From an uncultured Bdellovibrio sp. (GTDB lineage Bacteria; Bdellovibrionota; Bdellovibrionia; Bdellovibrionales; Bdellovibrionaceae), in contig CAMLRE010000020.1 in assembly GCA_946482355.1 (NCBI GenBank), positions 1 to 11,696 of the forward strand: a DNA stretch of 11,696 nucleotides, read 5' to 3'. The position numbers and the translations under genes were made by a program. The notes below the pieces were generated by a model. The model searched no databases, was not told where the DNA came from, and worked only from the letters and a program-made list of their open reading frames with translations. Shown piece after piece: positions 1 to 6,145 of the stretch (position 1 is the stretch's first letter; every line of letters starts with the position of its first letter).

Positions 1-5
1 TCGGT

Positions 6-1034
6 ATGAACTACCATCCAGCTACAGGCCTAAAGTTGACCCTGATTGTGCTTACGCAACTAGCAACACTGAGTGCTTCGGCCGATGTCTTTCGCTGGCC
101 AAAACTTTGTGTGAATCAAACTCTAACGATAGAAAATAAATCGAACAAAGATCAAACGGTGTGGCTTCAAGAATGGGAAAAATACATCGTTGATGAAGTT
201 GATCACACGGTTCCTGCAAAAGGTAAAATCTTTCTTCAACTTTCACACGACCCGTCGACTCCGACACAAGATTATTCACTGTTAGCTTTAGATAACCCAA
301 AAGATTTAGTTGTTGATACAAACTGTAACTTACGCGACATCGTATCTGCCGACACTTTAGAAGGTGGCGTGGTTTATTATAAAATTAATCCGCGCGCTGC
401 GAATGAAGTTCAGTTAAAAAACTTATTTCCAGGAAGAAATACTTTCTTTATTGAAGATTTAAGTTTAGTAAAAAAATCTGAGCCGATTGAAATTGATGTT
501 GAAGGCCGCGAACTCTTTACTTTCACATTAAAGCCAGAACCCACTTCGACTTGGGTAAAAATCACTGCGAAAGAAAGATTTCGCACAGCGATTCACACGT
601 CATCTGAAGTATTAAAGCCAAACTTCGTTGAACCACAACGTTCAATTGCTTCTAGTGAAGAAAAATATTTCTTAGTGGGCCCAAGTGATAATCATGGCGA
701 TCAGTTTATTGTGAAAATCAAAGACCCTGCAATGGTGCAAAAAGCCCGTGATCAAATCACTAATCCCAAATTACAAAAAATCGTTTTTGCAAAGATCCAA
801 TTAGGAAACCAAGGCTATAACCGCAATATGACTAAAAAAGAAAAAAGCTTTTGGTCATGGTCTGTGACAGAAGTAACAAACATTTCTGATTTCGGATCAA
901 CCGCGTGTAACGGCTTTCCACAAATGTTAGAAGACAAAGCCGAAGCCTGGGTAAAAGGATTAGGTAAAATTTGTTTCTGGTCGTATCGAATCAAAAAAGA
1001 ATTAACGTTAGACGAAATTCAAAATCCTAAATAA
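6..1034 (+). CDS. Exported protein of unknown function, 342 aa
   Basis: I do not recognise a family. The N-terminus reads as a Sec signal peptide: Lys10 is followed by a hydrophobic stretch (about residues 11-24) and a likely signal peptidase I site after Ala-Ser-Ala (residues 24-26), so the mature protein would start at Asp27 in the periplasm or outside. The mature part has four cysteines (C35, C107, C301, C323), an even number that would allow two disulfides. It looks like a soluble, mostly beta-type protein with no second membrane segment. Only five bases precede the ATG, so no ribosome-binding site can be seen and the true start could lie upstream of the window. The stop codon directly abuts the stop of the next, convergent gene with no spacer; a 10-bp palindrome (1030-1039) spans the two stops. 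The reading frame is secure; the function is unknown. Confidence 0.8.
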   Translation: MNYHPATGLKLTLIVLTQLATLSASADVFRWPKLCVNQTLTIENKSNKDQTVWLQEWEKYIVDEVDHTVPAKGKIFLQLSHDPSTPTQDYSLLALDNPKDLVVDTNCNLRDIVSADTLEGGVVYYKINPRAANEVQLKNLFPGRNTFFIEDLSLVKKSEPIEIDVEGRELFTFTLKPEPTSTWVKITAKERFRTAIHTSSEVLKPNFVEPQRSIASSEEKYFLVGPSDNHGDQFIVKIKDPAMVQKARDQITNPKLQKIVFAKIQLGNQGYNRNMTKKEKSFWSWSVTEVTNISDFGSTACNGFPQMLEDKAEAWVKGLGKICFWSYRIKKELTLDEIQNPK

Positions 1035-1538
1035 TTATTCGATAGTTGTTGCAGCTGATTGGCCGCGCGTTTCTTCAACCGCTACAGTAATTCTGGCGAT
1101 GCCGTATTTTTTAAATTCTTTGAAAAACTCTTCAGCTAAGATTGATGATAACTGCTCTACACTTGTGTTTGAGCAGTTTAGCCAGATCACTTCTTCTTTT
1201 GGAAAAGAATAAAAGCGATCGCGGAATGTGACTTCATAGTTTTTATTATTGCTTGAAGATGTGTATTTCATATCAGGATGATTTTTAGGAAGTAATACGT
1301 GCTCATCCCAAACATCTAAACGGGCTTTGATGAATTTTTTAAGAACATTAAAATCCACCATGTATCCCATTTTACCATCGTTATCTGAATCATTACCCAC
1401 ATCTGGAGCCAAGATAGAAACCACCACTTGGTAATTATGCCCGTGTAACATTTCTGCGGATTTCTGGTCAAAAATCAGAAAATGCGCCGACGAGAACTTA
1501 AAATTTTGCTTAGCTAGGCGTAAAGACGTGGTTTTCAT
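1035..1538 (-). CDS. 6-pyruvoyl-tetrahydropterin synthase/QueD-family protein lacking the catalytic Cys, 167 aa
   Basis: This is a member of the PTPS/6-carboxytetrahydropterin synthase family (T-fold, oligomeric, zinc-dependent). The three zinc-ligand histidines are present: H19 in FSSAH, and H32 and H34 in LHGHNY. In this family the catalytic cysteine lies four residues before the first His of HGH; here that position is Ala28, with Glu29 next to it. The Asp/His region reads WDEHVLLP (D78, H80), the NTSVEQL motif (124-130) matches the family's NPT-x-E-x-L, and E155 is in the place of the pterin-anchoring Glu. It is longer than QueD because of an insertion at about residues 85-118. The missing Cys argues against normal QueD chemistry. 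Known Cys-less relatives (PTPS-III) carry Glu at the Cys position and act in folate synthesis, but here the Glu is one residue off. It is divergent from a second family member. No Shine-Dalgarno precedes its ATG. The family call is secure; the substrate is unknown. Confidence 0.88.
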   Translation of the reverse strand: MKTTSLRLAKQNFKFSSAHFLIFDQKSAEMLHGHNYQVVVSILAPDVGNDSDNDGKMGYMVDFNVLKKFIKARLDVWDEHVLLPKNHPDMKYTSSSNNKNYEVTFRDRFYSFPKEEVIWLNCSNTSVEQLSSILAEEFFKEFKKYGIARITVAVEETRGQSAATTIE

Positions 1539-1576
1539 GCTGACAGTATAATCGTTTTGGGGCTATATAACAACCT
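1539..1576. promoter_or_regulatory. 38-bp bidirectional promoter between the two PTPS/QueD paralogs
   Basis: Leftward: a TTGTTA -35 (1573-1568), a 17-bp spacer and a TATACT -10 (1550-1545). The seventh base after the -10 is the A of the leftward ATG. Rightward: a CTGACA -35 (1540-1545), an 18-bp spacer and a TATATA -10 (1564-1569), which puts the start of transcription at or one base before the rightward ATG (1577). Neither start codon has a Shine-Dalgarno sequence. Each -10 lies inside or beside the other promoter's elements, so the two polymerases should exclude each other. This was read by eye against the sigma-70 consensus; no start site is proven. Confidence 0.55.
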
Positions 1577-1945
1577 ATGAGCCAAGCTTTTGAACTAAAG
1601 TCACACTTTCAAATTGAATCAGCGCGCTTTTTACCGAAGTTAGCTGACGGACATCCTTGTAAGCGTATGCATGGCCATAGCTTTAAAATCATTTTAACGT
1701 TACGTGGCCCTTTAGATCCTAAGGTGGGTTGGGTTCAAGATTATCATGAAATTAACGAGGTTATGCGTCCGTTACTTTCTGAGATCGACCATCGCGTTTT
1801 AAACGAAGTTCCGGGTTTAGAAAATCCCACATCTGAGCTTTTAGCTGTTTGGATTTTTGATCATGCTAAACCAAAACTCCCGTTACTTAAGTCGGTAACA
1901 ATAATGGAAACTCCTACTACCGAATGCACTTATCCCGTAAACTAG
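1577..1945 (+). CDS. queD: QueD-like 6-carboxytetrahydropterin synthase, 122 aa
   Basis: The QueD family converts 7,8-dihydroneopterin triphosphate to 6-carboxy-5,6,7,8-tetrahydropterin in queuosine (preQ0) synthesis, in the cytoplasm. Length and motifs match the E. coli type closely: GHPCKRMHGHSF with catalytic Cys28 and zinc histidines H32 and H34, the Asp71-His72 pair, GLENPTSELLAVWI at 80-93, and Glu111 (MET) for pterin binding. One thing differs: the first zinc ligand, His in the usual AAHRLP motif, is Arg17 here (ESARFLP). Either the zinc site has altered ligands or another residue substitutes, for example His26 or His10. The ATG at 1577 has no Shine-Dalgarno and sits 7 bases after a good -10, so a leaderless mRNA is plausible. 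A zinc-ribbon membrane protein gene follows after 4 bp. The other queuosine genes are not in the window. The family call is secure; activity is less so because of Arg17. Confidence 0.87.
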   Translation: MSQAFELKSHFQIESARFLPKLADGHPCKRMHGHSFKIILTLRGPLDPKVGWVQDYHEINEVMRPLLSEIDHRVLNEVPGLENPTSELLAVWIFDHAKPKLPLLKSVTIMETPTTECTYPVN

Positions 1946-1949
1946 TTGG

Positions 1950-2528
1950 GTGCGTGAGTGCAAAAATTGCGGAACAAATTTAACTCCCAAAGATAAAAAT
2001 CTGGCGTGTTTACGCTGTCATTCAGCTTATCTTGATATGCGATTTTTGCAGTCGTACTTTCGCCAGATGGATTTTCAAAAGCTTGTGACCGAATCAAAAA
2101 ATCTGACTTCAAAAAGCAGTCGTAATTGTATGCTTTGTAAAAAACAGCTCGCTTTACATTTTATCGGCAAAGATATTCAGGTTGAAAGCTGCTACCCTTG
2201 CCAAAAAGTTTGGTTTGAATCAGAAGACCTTCAAAAATTTCAGCGCTATACGCAGCTACGCAATGAAGGTAAAACGATTCGCTTTCAAGATGGGTCTAAT
2301 GACCTGCCACTGACAACTTTGCTTTTTGATAGTACTTATGACCACTCAACGTTTTTGACGAGACCAACTCCGGGCTTTTTGATGGAAGTTGCTCAGGTAG
2401 AACTTGCCACAAACTATGTCGGCAATAAAATTTCCGATTCGAAATTTTTCAAGAAATACCCGGTTTTGACCTTTTTCTTAGTGGTCGCTGTAATTATGCT
2501 TTACTTTATAATCACCCGCGAACCTTAG
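1950..2528 (+). CDS. Tandem TFIIB-like zinc-ribbon protein with a C-terminal membrane anchor, 192 aa
   Basis: There are two CxxC...CxxC zinc ribbons: C4/C7 with C20/C23, and C60/C63 with C81/C84. The second ends in CYPCQKVWFESEDL, the pattern of the zf-TFIIB family (C-x-x-C-x-x-x-W-F/L-x-x-x-E-L); the first ends in the weaker copy CLRCHSAYLDMRFL. About 80 polar residues follow, then one hydrophobic segment (about 171-188) and the short tail TREP, so it is probably a tail-anchored inner-membrane protein with the ribbons on the cytoplasmic side. The start chosen is GTG at 1950, which directly gives the first CxxC; no Shine-Dalgarno is seen, and translation is probably coupled to queD, whose stop is 4 bp upstream. 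The stop overlaps the stop of convergent psd. The molecular role is unknown. Confidence 0.78.
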   Translation: MRECKNCGTNLTPKDKNLACLRCHSAYLDMRFLQSYFRQMDFQKLVTESKNLTSKSSRNCMLCKKQLALHFIGKDIQVESCYPCQKVWFESEDLQKFQRYTQLRNEGKTIRFQDGSNDLPLTTLLFDSTYDHSTFLTRPTPGFLMEVAQVELATNYVGNKISDSKFFKKYPVLTFFLVVAVIMLYFIITREP

Positions 2529-2534
2529 TTCGCG
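2517..2534. terminator. Hairpin spanning the two convergent stop codons
   Basis: A perfect 7-bp inverted repeat, CGCGAAC (2517-2523) and GTTCGCG (2528-2534), has a 4-base loop CTTA. The two stop codons (plus 2526-2528, minus 2525-2527) lie in the loop and at the edge of the right arm. The stem is GC-rich, but no T-run follows on either strand, so it is not a textbook intrinsic terminator. It may stabilise or mark the 3' ends of both mRNAs. Confidence 0.35.
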
Positions 2535-3355
2535 AAGTCTGAATTTACTTTAACTGGCTTATTGTGAAATTGCTCTAACTGAGAATTTTGTAAACCTAGA
2601 ACATCTTTTTGGTAAAGCATAACGATGGTTGATCCCATACGAAACATACCAAGCTCTTCGCCTTTTTTGATCGATAGGTTTTTGTATTCTTTAACCAGTG
2701 GTTTAAAAACTTTAAATTGATTGCCACGAATATCTGGATCAAAACTTAAAGCGATATCGCCAACGTTTGTTGCCGCTACGAACACCACACCCACAAGGCC
2801 GCGGTCAGTTTTAATTTCAACATACACACGCTCGTTGATCGAAAATAACTCGTGAATATTTGATGTTGACCAGTTGTTTACAGGCCATAAAGCGCCGGGA
2901 ATATGAATTACACGTTCAATCGTTCCATCAACCGGTGAATGTACGCGGTGATAATCTGTTGGGCATAGATAGTACGTTAAAAACGGGCCACCGCTATAAA
3001 TTTCAAAAGCTTTTTCAAAACCTGCAAAATCCTTAACGTGATAGTGTTTACCTTTGGCTTGAATCAGTTTTCCTTCATCAATGATAGCGGCCTGAGTGAT
3101 TACCGAATCAGCTGGGTGTAAGGCCCAAGTACGCCCTACCGGACGACGCCCTGGCTTTAATTTACGGATGAAAAATTCGCCCAGCGAAGGGTACTGCTCA
3201 ACCGGAAATTCGGCTTCTTCAAGGTTAATATTGTAAGCTTTTGCAAAAATTCTAATGATTGGGGTCCAAATAAAGCGCGGTAAATGCAAATGAACCAATT
3301 TACCCACGATATAGCTTAAGTGACTTTTCGGTAAGAACCTAGTGATTGCTGCCAT
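2525..3355 (-). CDS. psd: Phosphatidylserine decarboxylase proenzyme, 276 aa
   Basis: It decarboxylates phosphatidylserine to phosphatidylethanolamine at the inner membrane, the last step of PE synthesis. The proenzyme cuts itself at a Gly-Ser bond to make a small alpha chain with an N-terminal pyruvoyl group. The cleavage motif is visible as FRMGST with Ser242 (LGST in E. coli, so Leu is replaced by Met). The other catalytic positions also fit: Asp83 in HPADS, and His136 and His139 in PTDYHRVHSPVDG. PSLGEFFIRKLKPGRRP (56-72) and PGALWPVN (153-160) are typical of the proteobacterial enzyme, and the length is normal. The ATG at 3355 has no Shine-Dalgarno. A TCGACA (3390-3385), 17 bp, CAGAAT (3367-3362) promoter would put the transcript start on the ATG itself. 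It converges on, and overlaps by 4 bp, the zinc-ribbon gene. Confidence 0.95.
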   Translation of the reverse strand: MAAITRFLPKSHLSYIVGKLVHLHLPRFIWTPIIRIFAKAYNINLEEAEFPVEQYPSLGEFFIRKLKPGRRPVGRTWALHPADSVITQAAIIDEGKLIQAKGKHYHVKDFAGFEKAFEIYSGGPFLTYYLCPTDYHRVHSPVDGTIERVIHIPGALWPVNNWSTSNIHELFSINERVYVEIKTDRGLVGVVFVAATNVGDIALSFDPDIRGNQFKVFKPLVKEYKNLSIKKGEELGMFRMGSTIVMLYQKDVLGLQNSQLEQFHNKPVKVNSDFAN

Positions 3356-3390
3356 GGGGTGATTCTGCTACATTAAGCCCTCAATGTCGA
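3346..3390. promoter_or_regulatory. Overlapping divergent promoters of psd and the FAD oxidoreductase
   Basis: Only 28 bp separate the two start codons. Leftward (psd): TCGACA at 3390-3385, inside the first codons of the oxidoreductase gene, a 17-bp spacer, then CAGAAT at 3367-3362, six bases before the ATG. Rightward: TTGCTG at 3346-3351, inside psd, a 17-bp spacer, then TACATT at 3369-3374, which gives a leader of about 3 bases. No Shine-Dalgarno is present on either side. The rightward elements are weak matches (3/6 and 4/6). Confidence 0.4.
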
Positions 3391-4937
3391 AGATTTTTAA
3401 AGATATTAAACTCAAAATTGATGATGACTTAGAGTCACATCTGGAATGGCTCATGCCTAAGCATGGGGAATACCGCATCCTAAGAAAATCTGTCGATGCT
3501 CGTCAAAAACACTCGCCGCACTTTGTTTACACAATCGAAGTCGCCGAAGAAGGCGAAACGTTATCTTTAGAAAAATTTGAATTAGAAAAAATCAACCCTG
3601 ATAAAAAAATCGACCGCCCGATCGTAGTCGGCACGGGTCCTGCGGGCTTATTTGCGGCGATTCGTTTAGTTGAGCGCGGCATTCCGTGTTTATTATTTGA
3701 ACGCGGTTCTGAATCTGCTGAACGTATTAAGGGTATTAACCGTTTTTGGCGTTATGGTGAATTAGATCCAAAAAATAATGTGTGCTACGGCGAAGGTGGC
3801 GCAGGTTTATACTCTGATGGAAAATTAATTACCCGTATTAAATCTCCACATATTCCTTATGTGTTAAATCGTTTAGTGCAATTCGGAGCACCGGCAGAAA
3901 TTCAATGGCTATCAAATCCCCATGTGGGTTCTGATAAAATTCGCCGGGTGATTCCTAAAGTGCGTGATTTTTTACGCGCTAACGGCTGCGAAATTCATTT
4001 TGACTCTAAAGTTGAAAAATTACTTTATGGCAAAGGTTCTATTAATGGTGTCGTGATTAAAGATGATTCTGGAAAATTAACAGAATACAAATCTGACAAT
4101 GTGATCTTAGCCACGGGCCATTCGGCTGAAGATATGCTTAATCACCTTTTAGAATCAGGTGTGCATATCGAAGGTAAATCTTTTGCCATGGGTTTACGTA
4201 TCGAACATCCGCAAAAGTTAATTAATAATATTCAGTATCGCCAATTTGCCGATTCCGATAAATTAGGTTCAGCAAATTATAAACTTGTTCACCATGACGA
4301 TAAAACCGGAATCGGTGTTTACAGCTTTTGTATGTGCCCAGGTGGTTACGTATTATCAAGCGGTACTGAAAAAGATGGTATCGTTTGTAACGGCATGAGT
4401 AACTTTAACCGTAATTCTGAATTTGCTAATGCTGCAATCGTCGTGAGCATTCAGCACGAAAAATTATTCGGTAAAGACCTACTTGGCGGCATGAAGCTTC
4501 GCCGCGAGCTTGAAACAAACGCTTTTAAAGCGATTCGCGAAAACAAAGGTACTAAAGAGCTTCCAGCGCAAAATTTAGTTTCATTCTTAAATCGGTCGAA
4601 TAAAAATGTTTTACGCAAAACTTCATCGCCATCGGGCGTTCTTCCGATTCGTTTAGATGAATTACTGCCAAAGTTTATGTATCAAAAGCTGGCTGAAGGT
4701 TTAAATAACTTCAATACAAGCATGAAGGGTTTTATCACTGAAGATTCACAGCTTTATGGTGTTGAATCACGCACATCATGCCCGTTACGTGTTACTCGTG
4801 ACGATGAAACGCTAGAAAGCCTTTCGCATAAAGGTTTATACCCTTGTGGCGAAGGTGCTGGCTACGCTGGCGGCATTACTTCAGCCGCAGTAGATGGTAT
4901 CCGCTGCGCTGAAAAAATCTTTGAAAAATTAAAATAG
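3384..4937 (+). CDS. FAD-dependent oxidoreductase, COG2509-like, 517 aa
   Basis: It starts with an N-terminal domain of about 75 residues, then a Rossmann FAD site: PIVVGTGPAGLFAA with Gly83, Gly85 and Gly88, and the acidic residue Glu106 (FERG) that usually contacts the FAD ribose. GEGGAGLYSDGKL (136-148) and, near the end, SRTSCPLR (462-469) and CGEGAGYAGGITSAA (488-502) are hallmarks of the uncharacterised FAD-dependent dehydrogenase group COG2509, related to the HI0933/geranylgeranyl-reductase-like flavoproteins. It has no signal peptide or membrane segment, so it is cytosolic. Substrate and physiological role are unknown for the group. It is divergent from psd with a 28-bp gap and has no Shine-Dalgarno. 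The stop is 16 bp from the stop of the convergent cysteine-rich protein gene. The flavoprotein call is secure; no reaction can be given. Confidence 0.88.
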   Translation: MSKIFKDIKLKIDDDLESHLEWLMPKHGEYRILRKSVDARQKHSPHFVYTIEVAEEGETLSLEKFELEKINPDKKIDRPIVVGTGPAGLFAAIRLVERGIPCLLFERGSESAERIKGINRFWRYGELDPKNNVCYGEGGAGLYSDGKLITRIKSPHIPYVLNRLVQFGAPAEIQWLSNPHVGSDKIRRVIPKVRDFLRANGCEIHFDSKVEKLLYGKGSINGVVIKDDSGKLTEYKSDNVILATGHSAEDMLNHLLESGVHIEGKSFAMGLRIEHPQKLINNIQYRQFADSDKLGSANYKLVHHDDKTGIGVYSFCMCPGGYVLSSGTEKDGIVCNGMSNFNRNSEFANAAIVVSIQHEKLFGKDLLGGMKLRRELETNAFKAIRENKGTKELPAQNLVSFLNRSNKNVLRKTSSPSGVLPIRLDELLPKFMYQKLAEGLNNFNTSMKGFITEDSQLYGVESRTSCPLRVTRDDETLESLSHKGLYPCGEGAGYAGGITSAAVDGIRCAEKIFEKLK

Positions 4938-4962
4938 TTTCAGTTTCACAAAACTACTGAAA
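4923..4962 (-). terminator. Probable intrinsic terminator of the cysteine-rich exported protein gene
   Basis: An inverted repeat TTTCAGT (4938-4944) and ACTGAAA (4956-4962) has an 11-base loop. Read on the minus strand, the stem is followed directly by CTATTTTAATTTTTC (4937-4923), a T-rich tract suited to termination. The stem is AT-rich, so it may be weak. Its right arm overlaps the stop codon of the minus-strand gene. On the plus strand no T-run follows, so it seems to serve only the leftward gene. Confidence 0.45.
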
Positions 4963-5283
4963 GCAAGAAAACGTAGCCTCGGCCCGCACTTGGCATTGGT
5001 CAGTGGTTTCTATCTGATAAACTTGCCATTTCGACGTTAAGAAAAAACCGTAAGCACATTTACGTTGGGCATAATGCTGGCCTTGATTGAGCGCTTCTTT
5101 CTCAGAAACTTTCGGATCGATAGGATTACACGCGGCAGATCCAATAGCTGTGTAGTTTGCACACCCGTCCATACAACCATTATGAACGTTGCATGACGTT
5201 GGCGGACACAAAATCGCTGCGGATGCCGTCATCGAAACCAAAGTTAATCCGGCTACAAAAGCTAATTTTATTAATTTGTTCAT
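4954..5283 (-). CDS. Small cysteine-rich exported protein, 109 aa
   Basis: It has a clear Sec signal peptide (Lys3 and Lys6, hydrophobic 7-18, cleavage after Ala-Ser-Ala at 20-22). The mature part of about 87 residues has eight cysteines (C26, C31, C37, C41, C52, C76, C97, C107), which suggests up to four disulfides and a periplasmic or secreted fold. CNVHNGCMDGC has metal-site-like spacing, but nothing in the sequence proves metal binding. I do not recognise the family. Its second half (an Ala/Gln-rich helix ending in C76, and a final F-S-C) resembles the plan of the lipoprotein at 6132-6542. A strong AAGGAG lies six bases before the ATG. It is divergent from the XRE regulator, and the dyad at 5356-5374 overlaps its likely -35, so regulation by that neighbour is plausible. 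Confidence 0.82.
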   Translation of the reverse strand: MNKLIKLAFVAGLTLVSMTASAAILCPPTSCNVHNGCMDGCANYTAIGSAACNPIDPKVSEKEALNQGQHYAQRKCAYGFFLTSKWQVYQIETTDQCQVRAEATFSCFQ

Positions 5284-5302
5284 CGTTATCTCCTTATTTG
5301 GT

Positions 5303-5316
5303 GTTAGGCACCTAAC
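5303..5316. promoter_or_regulatory. 14-bp dyad in the leader of the cysteine-rich protein gene
   Basis: GTTAGG (5303-5308) and CCTAAC (5311-5316) are perfect 6-bp arms around the two bases CA. The dyad lies between the likely leftward transcript start (about 5327) and the Shine-Dalgarno of the gene ending at 5283. It could be an operator; a hairpin is unlikely with a two-base loop. Confidence 0.4.
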
Positions 5317-5325
5317 TAACTATGG

Positions 5326-5374
5326 TTGACCTGATTAGTACAAAGTTATATCTAAAAGGTCAGTTATTGACCTT
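5326..5374. promoter_or_regulatory. Divergent promoters with a dyad that is probably an operator
   Basis: A perfect dyad AAGGTCA (5356-5362) and TGACCTT (5368-5374), with a 5-bp spacer, is the main feature. A further half-site TTGACCT is at 5326-5332, 41 bp from the same heptamer at 5367-5373. Rightward promoter for the XRE gene: TTGACC (5326-5331), 15 bp, TATATC (5347-5352), or 17 bp to TATCTA. Leftward promoter: CTGACC (5363-5358), 18 bp, ACTAAT (5339-5334). The dyad thus covers the leftward -35 and the rightward start of transcription, so a bound repressor would block both. The natural candidate is the XRE protein itself. Confidence 0.5.
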
Positions 5375-5392
5375 AAAACAAGGAAAACGGCC

Positions 5393-6145
5393 ATGGAATA
5401 CGAATGTAAGAAAATTCAGAAAACTTTAAAGACTTTGATGAAGTCTAAAAAAGCCACGTATGAAACTATGGCCAAAGCTTTAAAAACTTCACCGGCCACT
5501 ATCAAGCGCCGCTTAAATGGCGAAGACTTAACCCTGCAACAACTTAGAGAACTTGCCAGTGCGCTTGATATTTCATTTTATGAAATCATTGAACTTTCAA
5601 AATATGTAAAACGCGAACCGCACTTATTTACTCACGAACAAGAAAAACTTTTAGCTTCGGATTTTAAAATTAAAATGTTATTTCGCCATATCTTAGCGGG
5701 TTCTGGTTTTTCGCAGATTAAAACACAGGTAAAACTCTCAGAAAAAGATTTGCGTAAACACGCCCGCGATTTAGAAAAAGTCGGCCTAGCACAACTATTA
5801 CCAGGTGATCGTTTTGTATCGTTAATTCACTACCCGGTTCGCTGGCAACCTAACGGTGCTCTTCACAAAGCCTACAGCAAAATGGTTTTAGAAAATATTT
5901 TTGCACGGATCGAAAATGACAAAGACCAAGCGGGATATAATAAAAAATTTGAATTGATTCTAAATGAAGAAGCTTACAAAAAATTCTGCGAAGAGATTCA
6001 AGGCGTTTATTCGCGCTATTTAAATCTTTCTGAAATTCATATGGAAACGCAGCCAGATCTTGGCCGCGTTGTTTCGGGATTACTATTTATAGACCGTTTT
6101 TCTGTCTGGGAAGATCAGAAATCAAATCGAATTACTGACACTTAA
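5393..6145 (+). CDS. XRE/Cro-type transcriptional regulator with a long C-terminal domain, 250 aa
   Basis: Residues 8-68 form a Cro/C1-type helix-turn-helix: YETMAKALKTSPATIKRRLNG gives helices 2 and 3 and LTLQQLRELASALDISFYEI helices 4 and 5, the usual XRE layout. A second possible winged-helix unit lies at about 84-130 (FKIKMLFRHILAGSGFS, then SEKDLRKHARDLEKVGL and a short beta hairpin). The rest is helical, charged and unrecognised, with no ligand pocket or peptidase motif that I can name. Two DNA-binding units in one chain recall the TIGR02147/DUF4423-type regulators of Bdellovibrio-like bacteria, but that is only a resemblance. AAGGAA precedes the ATG by about 8 bases. It is divergent from the cysteine-rich exported protein over a shared dyad, and its 3' end overlaps the convergent lipoprotein gene by 14 bp. 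Confidence 0.85.
   Translation: MEYECKKIQKTLKTLMKSKKATYETMAKALKTSPATIKRRLNGEDLTLQQLRELASALDISFYEIIELSKYVKREPHLFTHEQEKLLASDFKIKMLFRHILAGSGFSQIKTQVKLSEKDLRKHARDLEKVGLAQLLPGDRFVSLIHYPVRWQPNGALHKAYSKMVLENIFARIENDKDQAGYNKKFELILNEEAYKKFCEEIQGVYSRYLNLSEIHMETQPDLGRVVSGLLFIDRFSVWEDQKSNRITDT

Noticed and set aside
52..321. Minus-strand 89-codon frame inside the first gene
   Set aside because: It is fully antisense to a signal-peptide protein and has no family resemblance.
1030..1039. Palindrome AATAATTATT at the abutting stop codons as a terminator
   Set aside because: It is only ten AT bases with no loop, so it cannot form a terminator hairpin; it follows from two facing TAA stops.
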